From assembly GCF_003480915.1 (NCBI RefSeq), contig NZ_QUKD01000011.1:1-64000 (forward strand): a stretch of 64,000 nucleotides of DNA, given 5' to 3'. Position numbers and translations under genes: made by a program. Under the pieces are notes generated by a model. It had not been told where the DNA came from. It was given only the letters and a program-made list of their open reading frames with translations, and made no database searches. Source of the DNA: Parabacteroides sp. TM07-1AC. GTDB lineage: Bacteria; Bacteroidota; Bacteroidia; Bacteroidales; Tannerellaceae. Shown one piece after another: positions 45,877 to 53,867 of the stretch (position 1 is its first letter; every line of letters starts with the position of its first letter).

Positions 45877-46221
45877 TTATTTTGTCAAATACCAAGTGAT
45901 CGGTTGATTGTCCTTCGTTAATGTTACTTGATAATTCCCTTCCGGCAGATAGGATAAAGAAATAGTCAATTCTTCTTCTGCAGGAATTGTAATAATGTTT
46001 ACATAAATTGTTCTACCATTCGGATCAATCATTTGAACACCGATATTATCCCATTGTTTGTCGGAATAAATATGGAGGTTGTTTTCTTCTATGGATAGAA
46101 AAAAGGAAATGGATCGATCATTCTCAGGATACCAATTCTCTTTATCTGCATTCGCTTTTACAAAAGGAGCGAGCAGAAAAGAAATTGTAATAAATAAAAT
46201 AGCTATAGACCTTTTCATCAT
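45877..46221 (-). CDS. DUF3244-like small secreted protein
   Basis: 114 aa. Signal peptide (about 1-24, ending VKANA), then one beta-rich domain (FLSIEENNLHIYSDKQWDNI; GRTIYVNIITIPAEEELTIS; YLPEGNYQVTLTKDN) that resembles the DUF3244 Ig-like family of Bacteroides. Function unknown. It is the first gene of the radical-SAM locus, 41 bases before the transglutaminase-fold gene, with the operon promoter directly upstream. Confidence 0.65.
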   Translation of the reverse strand: MMKRSIAILFITISFLLAPFVKANADKENWYPENDRSISFFLSIEENNLHIYSDKQWDNIGVQMIDPNGRTIYVNIITIPAEEELTISLSYLPEGNYQVTLTKDNQPITWYLTK

Positions 46222-46246
46222 TTGTGTTTGTTTTTGTTTACGATTG

Positions 46247-46317
46247 CAAAAGTATACTCTAAGGTTGAGAAAGCTGGTAAAACAGAATTTACAATTGATG
46301 TAAACTGAGTTTACAAT
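46247..46317 (-). promoter_or_regulatory. Promoter and paired dyads of the radical-SAM locus
   Basis: The minus strand -7 box is TACTTTTG (46254-46247). Upstream are two dyads of the form GTAAA-N5/6-TTTAC: GTAAAACAGAATTTAC (46277-46292) and GTAAACTGAGTTTAC (46300-46314), about 22 bases apart, two helical turns. The position beyond the -33 suits an activator. Confidence 0.6.
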
Positions 46318-46338
46318 TTTGGAGGGGATGGCAAGTCA

Positions 46339-48141
46339 CTAAAAATCAATGATTAGCTTGTCTAGTAATTCCCCTTTCCCATCTTCGTTGTATATCTTTT
46401 TATACAGGCGGGAGCGTCCGTTACTGATAGCAGATGTGGAAATGTTCAGGATTTGAGCCATACCGGAAGGGGAAATATTGGTTTTGATCAGATAACATAA
46501 ACGTAGCTCATGTTCGGTTATTGGAGGGAACAAAGCCTTGAGCCGATTTGTAAAGTCGTTATATGCTTTATCTATTTCTTGTCTTAATAGTATCCAGTCT
46601 TCATCTTTAATTTTTGTCTTACTGTTTTCGCTGGCCGCTTTATGAAACAGTTCGTATATAGGTGAATTTTCAAAGGTGTCTTTCAATATCAGTGTTTCAT
46701 ATTTTTTTGCATCGATTAATTGGTTTGATAATTCCAGTATTTTTTGCTGAGCTTCCAGTTGCTTCTTTTCAGACCGGCTTAGCTGCTTTTTTAAATCTTG
46801 GATCTGAGAATTACTTATCTTTTCATTTTCCTCATTCGTTTGCTGTAACTGCTTTTTTATTTCTTGTATTTTTTTCTCATTCTCTTGTTGACGAGCCACG
46901 CTATATTTTTCTTGCTCTTCTTTTTGCCAAGAGAGTCGATTTATCTGTTCCAGGGCCAAACGTTTTTGTTTTTTGGTATAGTAAAAATAAAAAGCGACGA
47001 AGCCACCCATTATCAACAAAATGATGATAAGTAAATAGATGTAGATCTGTCTCTGTTTGTTTTTCAGTAATAACAGTTGGTTCTCTTGTTCCGTATGCCG
47101 GTAGTTATAAAGCGCATGTATTTTTCCGATGGCTTCTGTCCGAGTAATCTTTTTTATTGAATCTTCAAGTTCTAGACTTTTTTGAGCATAATCGAAGGCT
47201 GAATGATAATTGCCTTTGTGGGCCTCTAGTTTTGCTAATGCTTCATAACTCTTGCTTTTCAGATAAATATTCTGATTTTCTTTACCTTCTTCTAAAGTTT
47301 GCAGATAATAGAACTCTGCTGAATCCGCTTGTGCTGTTAATTGATAGCTCTGAGCTATCCCTTGTAGGTAGATGGCATCATCTTTAAACTCTGGAATTTT
47401 GGAAAAGATACTTTTAGCTGAGTCTAATTTTCCTAAATTAAGATAAACGTTCCCAAATTCTGATGATATTGCATTGATAACTCGCAGATCGTTTATCTCA
47501 AAAGCTTTCTTATAAGCTGCCTGATAGTAATATTCTGCGCTATCAGGCTGGTTTAATGATTTATACATCCGTCCCTGATTACGTAAGGCATAGACAAGCC
47601 CTACCCCTTTTCTCCATTTTAAATTATAAATATAAGATATTTTATATGCATCCAACGCATCTTCATACAACGATTGATACGCCAATAAAGTACCTATATC
47701 CTGATAAATGCGTCCTAATATTTCATATCGTTGGCTGTGCTTACCTATTTCGGCTGCCTGTTGGCAGAAATGTAATGCTTGGGGAGCATCTTTTAAATCT
47801 TGATACACCGCACTTAAATAATAGTAGGCTTCCATCAATTTATCTGCGTTTCCATACGATTGATAGAAGTGAACTACTTCTTGCATCAATGAATCGGAGG
47901 TAAGTGGGATATATTCTTTATACTGAGCTTTGGTCGTCAGCAATCCGTAATACATCCGTGTCTCTTTCGGTTCGTACTGAATAACGGAGTCGAGTGAAGA
48001 AAGGTAAATCAAAGCACTGTCAGGCCGATCTTCCATGCAACTCATTGCTTTTCGCATGGCTTCCGGATAGGATATGCTCGACGTACAGGAAAATAAAAAG
48101 TAAAGTCCTGTTAATACTAGTATGGCTTTAAGTGCTTTCAT
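46339..48141 (-). CDS. Membrane TPR protein with coiled coil and C-terminal HTH
   Basis: 600 aa. The N-terminus has a lipobox-like FLFSC (Cys19). TPR repeats run from about 30 to 350, a membrane helix follows (about 366-386; IYLLIIILLIMGGFVAFYFY), then a Gln/Glu/Lys-rich coiled coil (about 395-480) and a C-terminal HTH (about 545-600; SPSGMAQILNISTSAISNGR). It resembles the Bacteroidales TPR/HTH membrane regulators and shares architecture with the protein at 1869-3944. Lying upstream of the radical-SAM locus in the same direction, it may bind the paired dyads at 46277-46314; this is inference. Confidence 0.8.
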   Translation of the reverse strand: MKALKAILVLTGLYFLFSCTSSISYPEAMRKAMSCMEDRPDSALIYLSSLDSVIQYEPKETRMYYGLLTTKAQYKEYIPLTSDSLMQEVVHFYQSYGNADKLMEAYYYLSAVYQDLKDAPQALHFCQQAAEIGKHSQRYEILGRIYQDIGTLLAYQSLYEDALDAYKISYIYNLKWRKGVGLVYALRNQGRMYKSLNQPDSAEYYYQAAYKKAFEINDLRVINAISSEFGNVYLNLGKLDSAKSIFSKIPEFKDDAIYLQGIAQSYQLTAQADSAEFYYLQTLEEGKENQNIYLKSKSYEALAKLEAHKGNYHSAFDYAQKSLELEDSIKKITRTEAIGKIHALYNYRHTEQENQLLLLKNKQRQIYIYLLIIILLIMGGFVAFYFYYTKKQKRLALEQINRLSWQKEEQEKYSVARQQENEKKIQEIKKQLQQTNEENEKISNSQIQDLKKQLSRSEKKQLEAQQKILELSNQLIDAKKYETLILKDTFENSPIYELFHKAASENSKTKIKDEDWILLRQEIDKAYNDFTNRLKALFPPITEHELRLCYLIKTNISPSGMAQILNISTSAISNGRSRLYKKIYNEDGKGELLDKLIIDF

Positions 48142-48148
48142 CAGGGTA

Positions 48149-48179
48149 CAAAGATAAGGATTCCCTTTTTATATTCAAG
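48149..48179 (-). promoter_or_regulatory. Promoter of the TPR/HTH gene with almost no leader
   Basis: The minus strand reads CTTG (48179-48176), 19 bases, then TATCTTTG (48156-48149). The ATG follows only 7 bases after the box, so the transcript would begin at or within a few bases of the start codon. Confidence 0.7.
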
Positions 48180-48225
48180 ATTTTAAGTCATTCTCCCCTG
48201 AGCTTTACACTTCGTAGTATTCAAC

Positions 48226-48257
48226 TTTGCTGCTTCCGATATTTTGAATTATCTTTG
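48226..48257 (+). promoter_or_regulatory. Promoter of the AAA ATPase/nuclease pair
   Basis: TTTG (48226-48229), 20 bases, TATCTTTG (48250-48257). It fixes the start of the ATPase gene at the ATG 48289 rather than the upstream in-frame ATG at 48244. Confidence 0.8.
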
Positions 48258-48288
48258 TAGCTACATAGTCACGAATGAGAGGAATGCG

Positions 48289-49326
48289 ATGATTAATAGT
48301 ATTTTATTAACTGATTTTACAGGTTTTGTAAATAATCGATTCGATTTTACAAAAGGAATAAATGTCCTTATTGGTAAAAATGGAACAGGCAAAACACACG
48401 TTCTCAAGTGTTTGGCTGCGACCTTGCAAGCACGCCATGATTTTCAGGGTAAAAACTCTGCTTCCAAAGAACAGTTTGAGCTTATTTTGGCGGAAGACAT
48501 GATATACTATTTCAAACCGGATACTATAGGAAATCTGGTCAACAAGGAAATCTCTTCAGGAAGGGCTAATATTGCGGTTACAATAGATGATAAGTTGCTG
48601 AAGTTCAGTTTTTCAACAACATCCAAAACTACTGTGAAATTGGAAGCAGACGAAAAATGGAACGAGCGTCATTTTATCTACATTCCTCCGCGCGAAATGT
48701 TCTCTTTATTTGAAGGTTTTATCGGCTTGAGTAGCAAACGGGAAATCTCGTTCGATCAGACTTATATTAATCTGGCACATTCACTGGCACTCCCTGTATT
48801 ACGTGAGTCGGAAGACAATCCTCTGAAACTTGCTATTGAACTACTTGAACGGGAATTACAGTTCAAGGTGTTGCAGATGAACGGACGTTTCTATATACAA
48901 ACGGAAAATGGGAACATGGAGGCCCACCTGGTTGCTGAGGGACTTCGTAAGTTGGCATCTATCTTATATCTCATTCTAAATGGAGAAATTAATTCGGATA
49001 CGATCTTGTTTTGGGATGAACCCGAAGCTAACTTGAACCCGGCACTCATCAAGGTCGTAGCAAAGTTTATTCGCGTACTCCAGGAATGTGGTTTGCAAAT
49101 TTTTATTGCTACTCATGACTATCTGCTTACGCATACATTGTCCCTGTATTCCGAGTACAAGGAGCACACCGGTACGTATGTCAAGTTCTTTGGATTGAAA
49201 AAAGAAGGCAAGGGAATCATGGTGGAGGAAAGTGAAATTTTAGCAGGCATACAAGAGAACCCTATTTTGGAAGAATATGCAGCCTTTTATGATTTGGAAC
49301 AGCAATTCATTAGTAAATATGATTGA
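48289..49326 (+). CDS. AAA ATPase (ABC/OLD-like), first gene of a two-gene unit
   Basis: 345 aa from ATG 48289, chosen because the promoter lies between it and the longer start. Walker A is GKNGTGKT (29-36), the Walker B/D-loop region is FWDEPEANLNP (about residues 243-253) and the switch His is ATHDY. This is the layout of AAA_15/AAA_21-type SMC/OLD-like ATPases found in many phage-defence systems. The stop overlaps the start of the next gene by 8 bases, so the two products are likely made in fixed ratio and act together. Confidence 0.8.
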   Translation: MINSILLTDFTGFVNNRFDFTKGINVLIGKNGTGKTHVLKCLAATLQARHDFQGKNSASKEQFELILAEDMIYYFKPDTIGNLVNKEISSGRANIAVTIDDKLLKFSFSTTSKTTVKLEADEKWNERHFIYIPPREMFSLFEGFIGLSSKREISFDQTYINLAHSLALPVLRESEDNPLKLAIELLERELQFKVLQMNGRFYIQTENGNMEAHLVAEGLRKLASILYLILNGEINSDTILFWDEPEANLNPALIKVVAKFIRVLQECGLQIFIATHDYLLTHTLSLYSEYKEHTGTYVKFFGLKKEGKGIMVEESEILAGIQENPILEEYAAFYDLEQQFISKYD

Positions 49327-49870
49327 TTTTCAGGAAAGTGGTATAAATTTTGAGTTCCAGACTCCTTTATGGAATGTAGTCAAATACGATGAGCATCTGG
49401 CACATAGAAAAGTAAGTAAGGTGTTACATCCTACTAAAGCGGTAGATTTTTTGGGAGTTTATGACAGCAATAAGTTATTTCTTATAGAAATCAAAAATTA
49501 TAAGGGGCATACAGACGATGAAAGTACTCGGGAAGTGCTTCAAGGTGGTGGTGAAGAACTGATGCGTAGGATTGCTGTCAAAGTAAGAGACACAATCGCT
49601 ACAGTTACCAATTCGGCTAGGTTTTCTACCAATGATGAAGCTTTTTTCACTCAAATCAATCATTTGTTGCTTGATGACCGGAAGAAGATAGTCATCATAG
49701 TGTGTATCGAGCTGGACGTAGCGAATGACAAGGAATATAAAACCCGAATGAGTATTTGGATGCAAAAGTTAAAACAAAAGTTAGCATGGCTGCATGCGAC
49801 TAAGATTTCTATCAATCCGGTAGAAAATATTTCTGTTGTTTTACCGGACACAAGAATTTCATTTGTATAA
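49319..49870 (+). CDS. PD-(D/E)XK nuclease-like partner of the AAA ATPase
   Basis: 183 aa from ATG 49319. The motif AVDFLGVYDSNKLFLIEIKN contains Asp43, Glu57 and Lys59, the classic D-x(n)-ExK pattern of PD-(D/E)XK nucleases. The rest is not assigned. A longer start at 49277 would overlap the ATPase gene by 50 bases and is less likely. With the ATPase it forms a small self-contained unit flanked by accessory DNA, the usual form of a defence or toxin-like system. Target unknown. Confidence 0.7.
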   Translation: MIDFQESGINFEFQTPLWNVVKYDEHLAHRKVSKVLHPTKAVDFLGVYDSNKLFLIEIKNYKGHTDDESTREVLQGGGEELMRRIAVKVRDTIATVTNSARFSTNDEAFFTQINHLLLDDRKKIVIIVCIELDVANDKEYKTRMSIWMQKLKQKLAWLHATKISINPVENISVVLPDTRISFV

Positions 49871-49921
49871 AAGATATGAAGTCCCAGCTTTTGAATCCGG
49901 CACAGCGTTACAACAAAAAAA

Positions 49922-49990
49922 CGGACAATCTTTAAAGTAAAAGTCGGACATTTCTTAAAGTAAAATCCGGACAATCTTTAAAGTAAAACT
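49922..49990. repeat. Three tandem 23-bp repeats
   Basis: Units at 49922-49944, 49945-49967 and 49968-49990, each starting CGGACA and containing TTAAAGTAAAA. Units 1 and 3 share CGGACAATCTTTAAAGTAAA. They follow the nuclease gene. They may be the terminal multi-repeat end of a lost IS21-like element or a protein-binding array. Confidence 0.75.
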
Positions 49991-50110
49991 TGGAACTATC
50001 AAAATGTAACTACTATACCACCCAAATCGAGTTTCTATACCGGGAAAATGAAATTACCTGACCGGGTAATATTTTTTAACATATCATAGTGTTTACAACT
50101 GCCCGTTAAA

Positions 50111-50140
50111 GTTGTCATTTCGTCAAAAAGGCTATCTTTG
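50111..50140 (+). promoter_or_regulatory. Promoter of the DUF4373 module
   Basis: GTTG (50111-50114), 18 bases, TATCTTTG (50133-50140). A leader of about 155 bases follows, with hairpins AAGGTTGAA/TTCAACCTT (50155-50192) and GCACCG/CGGTGC (50246-50271). The bases between the tandem repeats and this promoter show nothing else. Confidence 0.65.
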
Positions 50141-50301
50141 TGGGAAAGAGTCTGAAGGTTGAATTTTAAACGAAAGTTTGGAGTTCAACCTTTGCTGTCT
50201 TATAACGCAAGTGGTAATCCTGTGAAGTTTTTTCTCCTCTCTTTCGCACCGGTCTTGTTAACCGTCGGTGCTTCGAGTTATTAACACTAAAAAAAATGAT
50301 T

Positions 50302-50925
50302 ATGGCCAGACCATTAAAAAAGGGACTGGAGTATTTTCCGCTGGATACGGCTATGCTGTCCGACCGGAAAATACAACGTTTGTCCCATCGGTACGGGTGT
50401 AAGGGCATCTGTACGTATCTGACTATTCTCTGTGAGATTTATGGAGAGAGAGGATATTATATTCCTTACAGCAATGATTTTTGTTTCGACATCGCTTTTA
50501 CGCTCGGGCTGGAAGAGGCGGAGGTGAAAGAGATTGTACTCTACTGTGTGGCGGTCCGCTTGTTCGACAGCGAATTGCTGGAATGTCGCCAGGTGCTCTC
50601 GTCGGCTGGTATCCAACGCCGTTTTCGGGAGATCTGTAAAAGAAGCGTGGCAGTGATCGATCCGGATCTGGAAATTCCGGACGATTCGGTGTATGGTGGT
50701 ATTCATGCTGCAAAAACGGCGGATAATGGAACAGAAACTCCGGTTATTGTTACAGAAACCCCGGTTTCTGCTGCAATAACCCCCACAAATGGAAATGGAA
50801 ATAAAAAGAAAACAACAACACAACATGGAAAATCAAATGAAGCTCAATTTTCAAACGATAACGGAGAAGCTGCCCGACGGGAAGAACTTCTCCGTATGGC
50901 AAAAGAAGCAACAAGAGGTTGCTGA
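50302..50925 (+). CDS. DUF4373 (Lin1244/Lin1753-like) protein
   Basis: 207 aa from MARPLKKGLEYFPLD; two codons more are possible from ATG 50296. The N-terminal domain (about 1-95; YFPLDTAMLSDRKIQRLSHR and YGCKGICTYLTILCEIYG) matches DUF4373, a phage/mobile-element-linked family likely to bind DNA. The rest is a low-complexity Thr/Asn-rich linker and a short charged tail. It overlaps the next gene by about 100 bases in another frame. Confidence 0.75.
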   Translation: MARPLKKGLEYFPLDTAMLSDRKIQRLSHRYGCKGICTYLTILCEIYGERGYYIPYSNDFCFDIAFTLGLEEAEVKEIVLYCVAVRLFDSELLECRQVLSSAGIQRRFREICKRSVAVIDPDLEIPDDSVYGGIHAAKTADNGTETPVIVTETPVSAAITPTNGNGNKKKTTTQHGKSNEAQFSNDNGEAARREELLRMAKEATRGC

Positions 50926-51451
50926 TATGCAGGCGCGATACGGGAATGCGGAGAAATTCCTGAATACGTTTAACCCGGATATGCAGGTGATGGCCGCCCG
51001 CTATACCGAACGTGCCTATTTCGGGACGGCTCCTTCGCTCGAAACGGTTCGCGACGGTTATGGCGAGCAGATATTTATTGTATGGAATTGTATCCAGCTG
51101 GAGAATATTAATTTGTTTGCCGGCGTAAAAGAGAAGATGTCTGTCGACCGCCAGAAAGAGTTGTCGAGATTGATGCTGGCCGAATACCCCTATCTGAAGG
51201 TATCGGAGCTGCTGTTATTCTTCCATCGTCTGAAATGCGGCCGTTACGGTCGTTTTTACGGGATGGTGGATGCGTTGTTTATTGCCAGTGCCCTGGTGCA
51301 GTTTATAGAAGAACGCTGCAGGGAAACCAGGCGTTTCTTGGCAGCGCGAAAGAAAGAGGAAAAGCCGGAAGAAAAGACATCCGGTGGTATCACGTATCAG
51401 GAATATTTATTACTCAAGGAAAAAAAACAAAAACAAGACAACCATGGATAA
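50825..51451 (+). CDS. Conserved protein of the DUF4373 module, function unknown
   Basis: 208 aa from ATG 50825 (MENQMKLNFQTITEKL); the frame is open from 50789. It is helical and basic, with landmarks FGTAPSLETVRDGYGEQIFI and VSELLLFFHRLKCGRYGRFY and a Lys/Glu-rich tail. It resembles the protein usually found between DUF4373 and DUF4248 genes in Bacteroidetes (possibly the family called DUF6633; I am not certain). It overlaps the preceding gene by 101 bases and the following one by 8. Confidence 0.6.
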   Translation: MENQMKLNFQTITEKLPDGKNFSVWQKKQQEVADMQARYGNAEKFLNTFNPDMQVMAARYTERAYFGTAPSLETVRDGYGEQIFIVWNCIQLENINLFAGVKEKMSVDRQKELSRLMLAEYPYLKVSELLLFFHRLKCGRYGRFYGMVDALFIASALVQFIEERCRETRRFLAARKKEEKPEEKTSGGITYQEYLLLKEKKQKQDNHG

Positions 51452-51674
51452 GAACAGAGTGTATGGCCATACAGAACTGGCTATGTTATATTTTCCGGGT
51501 ATCTTACCCAAGTCGGCATCTTCGCAGTTGTCGCAATGGATCCGACGGGATGAAGATTTGCTGGCCGACTTGACGAAGGCCGGTTACAAGAAGGGACAGC
51601 GCATATATACACCTCGTCAGGTGGCTATCCTGATCGATCATCTGGGTGAACCGGAAACCTGGAAAATCCGATAA
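51444..51674 (+). CDS. DUF4248 protein
   Basis: 76 aa from ATG 51444 (MDKNRVYGHTELAMLYFPGI). The segment WIRRDEDLLADLTKAGYKKG and the ending QVAILIDHLGEPETW match DUF4248, small helix-turn-helix-like proteins linked to HU-HIG and amidase genes in Bacteroidales. It overlaps the upstream gene by 8 bases. Confidence 0.8.
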   Translation: MDKNRVYGHTELAMLYFPGILPKSASSQLSQWIRRDEDLLADLTKAGYKKGQRIYTPRQVAILIDHLGEPETWKIR

Positions 51675-51821
51675 ATAAGTAACGAAGTCCCTGCGGCAAA
51701 ACTGTCCGGGTACAGCCTTCGGCTCTTTTCTTTCGAGTTTTTTCATTCCGGATTGTTGGTTAATGAATGTTATAAAAGCAATATATAATCGATATGTCTT
51801 ATATATGTTATATAACTTATA

Positions 51822-51829
51822 TATCTTTG
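51822..51829 (+). promoter_or_regulatory. Promoter -7 box of the second toxin-antitoxin pair
   Basis: TATCTTTG, preceded by a dense AT array with repeated CTTATATAT (around 51798-51825), which is probably the operator for the antitoxin. Confidence 0.55.
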
Positions 51830-51882
51830 TGGTGTGTTAGTTCGCGTAAAAATAGGAATTATTAATTTGAAACATAACTAGT

Positions 51883-52149
51883 ATGTCAACGACAATTTCA
51901 ACTAATAAAATCGAAAAGAGAAAGAAGTTATTGGATCTTCCGGAAGATGTTATTACTGTTTTATCAGTACAAGCTGCACGCGAAGGGAAATCTGCAAAGG
52001 CTTATATGGAAAATCTATTAATATCTGCTGCTCAAAATTTGGAAGATGTTGCAACTTACGCATTTCTTTCTAAAAGTCAGCCGGAAGGTCATGAAATGGT
52101 CGGTGAAGCTGAAAAAAAAGCCTTTGAACAAAAATATGGTTTACTATGA
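51883..52149 (+). CDS. Antitoxin of a RelE-type pair
   Basis: 88 aa. The N-terminal part (RKKLLDLPEDVITVLSVQAA and GKSAKAYMENLLISAAQ) looks like a ribbon-helix-helix DNA-binding domain, and the C-terminal part is acidic. It overlaps the toxin gene by 4 bases and lies first in the operon, the usual arrangement. Confidence 0.75.
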   Translation: MSTTISTNKIEKRKKLLDLPEDVITVLSVQAAREGKSAKAYMENLLISAAQNLEDVATYAFLSKSQPEGHEMVGEAEKKAFEQKYGLL

Positions 52150-52445
52150 ATGTGGAATACTCAAAACCTTTTCTAAAAGCTGTAGATAAACTGTCAGGGA
52201 AAGTTTTATCTTCTGTTCTTGATATGATTCGGGAGGTAAAGAATGCTAAAAGCATAGATGAAATTACAGATTGTAAAAAACTTGTTGGCTATAAATCTAT
52301 ATATCGGATTCGCATCGGTGATTATAGAGCTTTTTTTATTTTTCATATAAGGATTACCGATAATGTCGTTAAATTTGAGTATTTGGTATCGAGAGGGGAA
52401 GCATACGACAAAAAGATGAAATCTGAATTATCTAAAAAAAAATAA
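52146..52445 (+). CDS. RelE/ParE-superfamily toxin
   Basis: 99 aa. The core pattern YSKPFLKAVDKLSGKVLSSV, then KLVGYKSIYRIRIGDYRAFF, is typical of RelE/ParE toxins. The C-terminal strand VVKFEYLVSRGEAYDKK ends the fold. Whether it acts on mRNA or gyrase cannot be told from the sequence. A hairpin terminator follows at 52470. Confidence 0.85.
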   Translation: MNVEYSKPFLKAVDKLSGKVLSSVLDMIREVKNAKSIDEITDCKKLVGYKSIYRIRIGDYRAFFIFHIRITDNVVKFEYLVSRGEAYDKKMKSELSKKK

Positions 52446-52469
52446 ATGATTGGCTGAACATTGGTTGAG

Positions 52470-52493
52470 AAGTGTTCCACATACGGAACACTT
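52470..52493 (+). terminator. Terminator of the toxin-antitoxin operon
   Basis: AAGTGTTCC (52470-52478) / GGAACACTT (52485-52493), followed by TTGTTGTT. A second 12-bp hairpin (AAATCGTTCCTT/AAGGAACGATTT, 52502-52527) follows directly. Confidence 0.75.
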
Positions 52494-52669
52494 TTGTTGT
52501 TAAATCGTTCCTTGGAAGGAACGATTTTGTCAATCATAATTGACAAAATATAGGCTTTAGCTCTTTGTAGTCCCCCTTATTCCTAGCTATCCCGATTGAT
52601 CTCCTATTTGTTTTTATTACTCTTGATACTTTTGGCTTTACATAAAATATAAACTAAAAAACAGGTATC

Positions 52670-53119
52670 ATGAGAAAAATTAATCTGATTGTTTTGCATT
52701 GTTCGGCTACCCGCGAAAATATGGCGTATACTCCCGAACAATTGGAGCGTGACCATCAGGCACGCGGATTCCTTTCTGCCGGTTATAATTATTATATCCG
52801 TCGTTCGGGAGAGATCGTTTCGATGCGTCCGCCGGAGCAGATCCCGGCACATGTGAAGGGCTTCAATCGTTTCAGCCTGGGGATTTGCTATGAAGGGGGA
52901 TTGGATGCCGGAGGACGGCCGAAAGATACGCGTACGAAAGAGCAGAAAGAGTCGATACGGGTTCTATTGCTGTTGTTGCTTGTCAGACATCCGGGTTGTA
53001 GGATTTGCGGACATCGTGACCTGTCGCCTGACAGGAACGGTGACGGAAAGATCACGCCGGACGAGTGGCTGAAGGAGTGTCCCTGTTTTAATGCGGAGGA
53101 AGAGTATGGGAGGCTGTAG
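52670..53119 (+). CDS. N-acetylmuramoyl-L-alanine amidase (Amidase_2/PGRP type)
   Basis: 149 aa, no signal peptide. The zinc-binding pattern is visible: His10 in VLHCSATREN, the Tyr-rich segment GYNYYIRRSGEIV, and CGHRDLSPDRNGDGKI with the late ligands. Such amidases cut the bond between MurNAc and the stem peptide and are phage endolysin-like. The following two genes encode small membrane proteins, so the group looks like a lysis cassette. The promoter was not identified. Confidence 0.9.
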   Translation: MRKINLIVLHCSATRENMAYTPEQLERDHQARGFLSAGYNYYIRRSGEIVSMRPPEQIPAHVKGFNRFSLGICYEGGLDAGGRPKDTRTKEQKESIRVLLLLLLVRHPGCRICGHRDLSPDRNGDGKITPDEWLKECPCFNAEEEYGRL

Positions 53120-53132
53120 GAGGTTCGGGGCG

Positions 53133-53339
53133 ATGGTCAACTGTCAGTTGTTGGTCGCCGTATTGTTGTCGTTGGCGGGAGTTGTTTTATTGTTTATGGG
53201 GTTCTGGTGCAGTCCGACCGGGGAGATCCATAATTCGGTGCTGGTGGGTTTCGGGGAGGTTTCTACTTTTTCCGGGGCGTTGTTCGGGGTGGATTATAGT
53301 TATAAATATAAATACGGGAAAGATGGGAAGCAGGAATAA
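53133..53339 (+). CDS. Small membrane protein after the amidase (holin-like position)
   Basis: 68 aa from ATG 53133 (MVNCQLLVAVLLSL), chosen because AGGAGG lies 9 bases upstream; the frame is open from 53091. One or two membrane segments (about 3-24 and a weaker one near 35-52). It overlaps the next gene by 17 bases. Not recognised by family; the role is suggested only by its place after the amidase. Confidence 0.55.
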   Translation: MVNCQLLVAVLLSLAGVVLLFMGFWCSPTGEIHNSVLVGFGEVSTFSGALFGVDYSYKYKYGKDGKQE

Positions 53340-53856
53340 TATCGCGTTACCGGTTGGTTTATTGAGCATTTGTCTGTTTTTTTACGGTTGTGGGGTACGG
53401 AAAAAAACAGAGTCTGAGCGAAGGTTGACGGGGAGAGATTCTTTGTCGGTCGAACGGATCGACAGTTTACAGATGGGGCGGCAGTGGAAGTGGGATGGCG
53501 AAACGCAGATATCCTGGAAGGAAATAACCTTGTCCGTTCCTGACAGTAACGGTCGGCAGCATATTTCCAGTGTCCGGACGGCTGTTGTCGGAAACCGCTA
53601 TGCCCTGACACAAAAAGATACCTGTAGTATGCAGAGTAAGGAGATCGGTACCCGTTCCCGTCGGTTTCATACCACGGAGCGGGAGACAACGCTTCCTGTT
53701 CCTGTTAACAAGAAGCGTTGGTGGTGGGTGATCGGGGGATTTGTTGCTATTTTTTATATATTCATTTGTAAAAAATCACGTATATGTAGCTGTTTGATCC
53801 CTTTTTCATTGGTTCCAATATTGAAATTGTCCATGCTGACTACATATTTCGGATAA
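53323..53856 (+). CDS. Small lipoprotein-like membrane protein (spanin-like position)
   Basis: 177 aa from ATG 53323 (MGSRNNIALPVGLLSICLFF). A lipobox-like FYGC (Cys near 24) is followed by a charged region (RLTGRDSLSVERIDSLQMGR), then a second hydrophobic segment (about 132-147; WWWVIGGFVAIFYIFICK). The last about 30 residues are poorly conserved in look and may extend past the true end. A link to the amidase is suggested only by position. Confidence 0.5.
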   Translation: MGSRNNIALPVGLLSICLFFYGCGVRKKTESERRLTGRDSLSVERIDSLQMGRQWKWDGETQISWKEITLSVPDSNGRQHISSVRTAVVGNRYALTQKDTCSMQSKEIGTRSRRFHTTERETTLPVPVNKKRWWWVIGGFVAIFYIFICKKSRICSCLIPFSLVPILKLSMLTTYFG

Positions 53857-53867
53857 AGCTATTTTTG

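Noticed and set aside
49922..49990. Tandem 23-mers as a CRISPR array
   Set aside because: The units are contiguous with no spacers and no cas genes are present.
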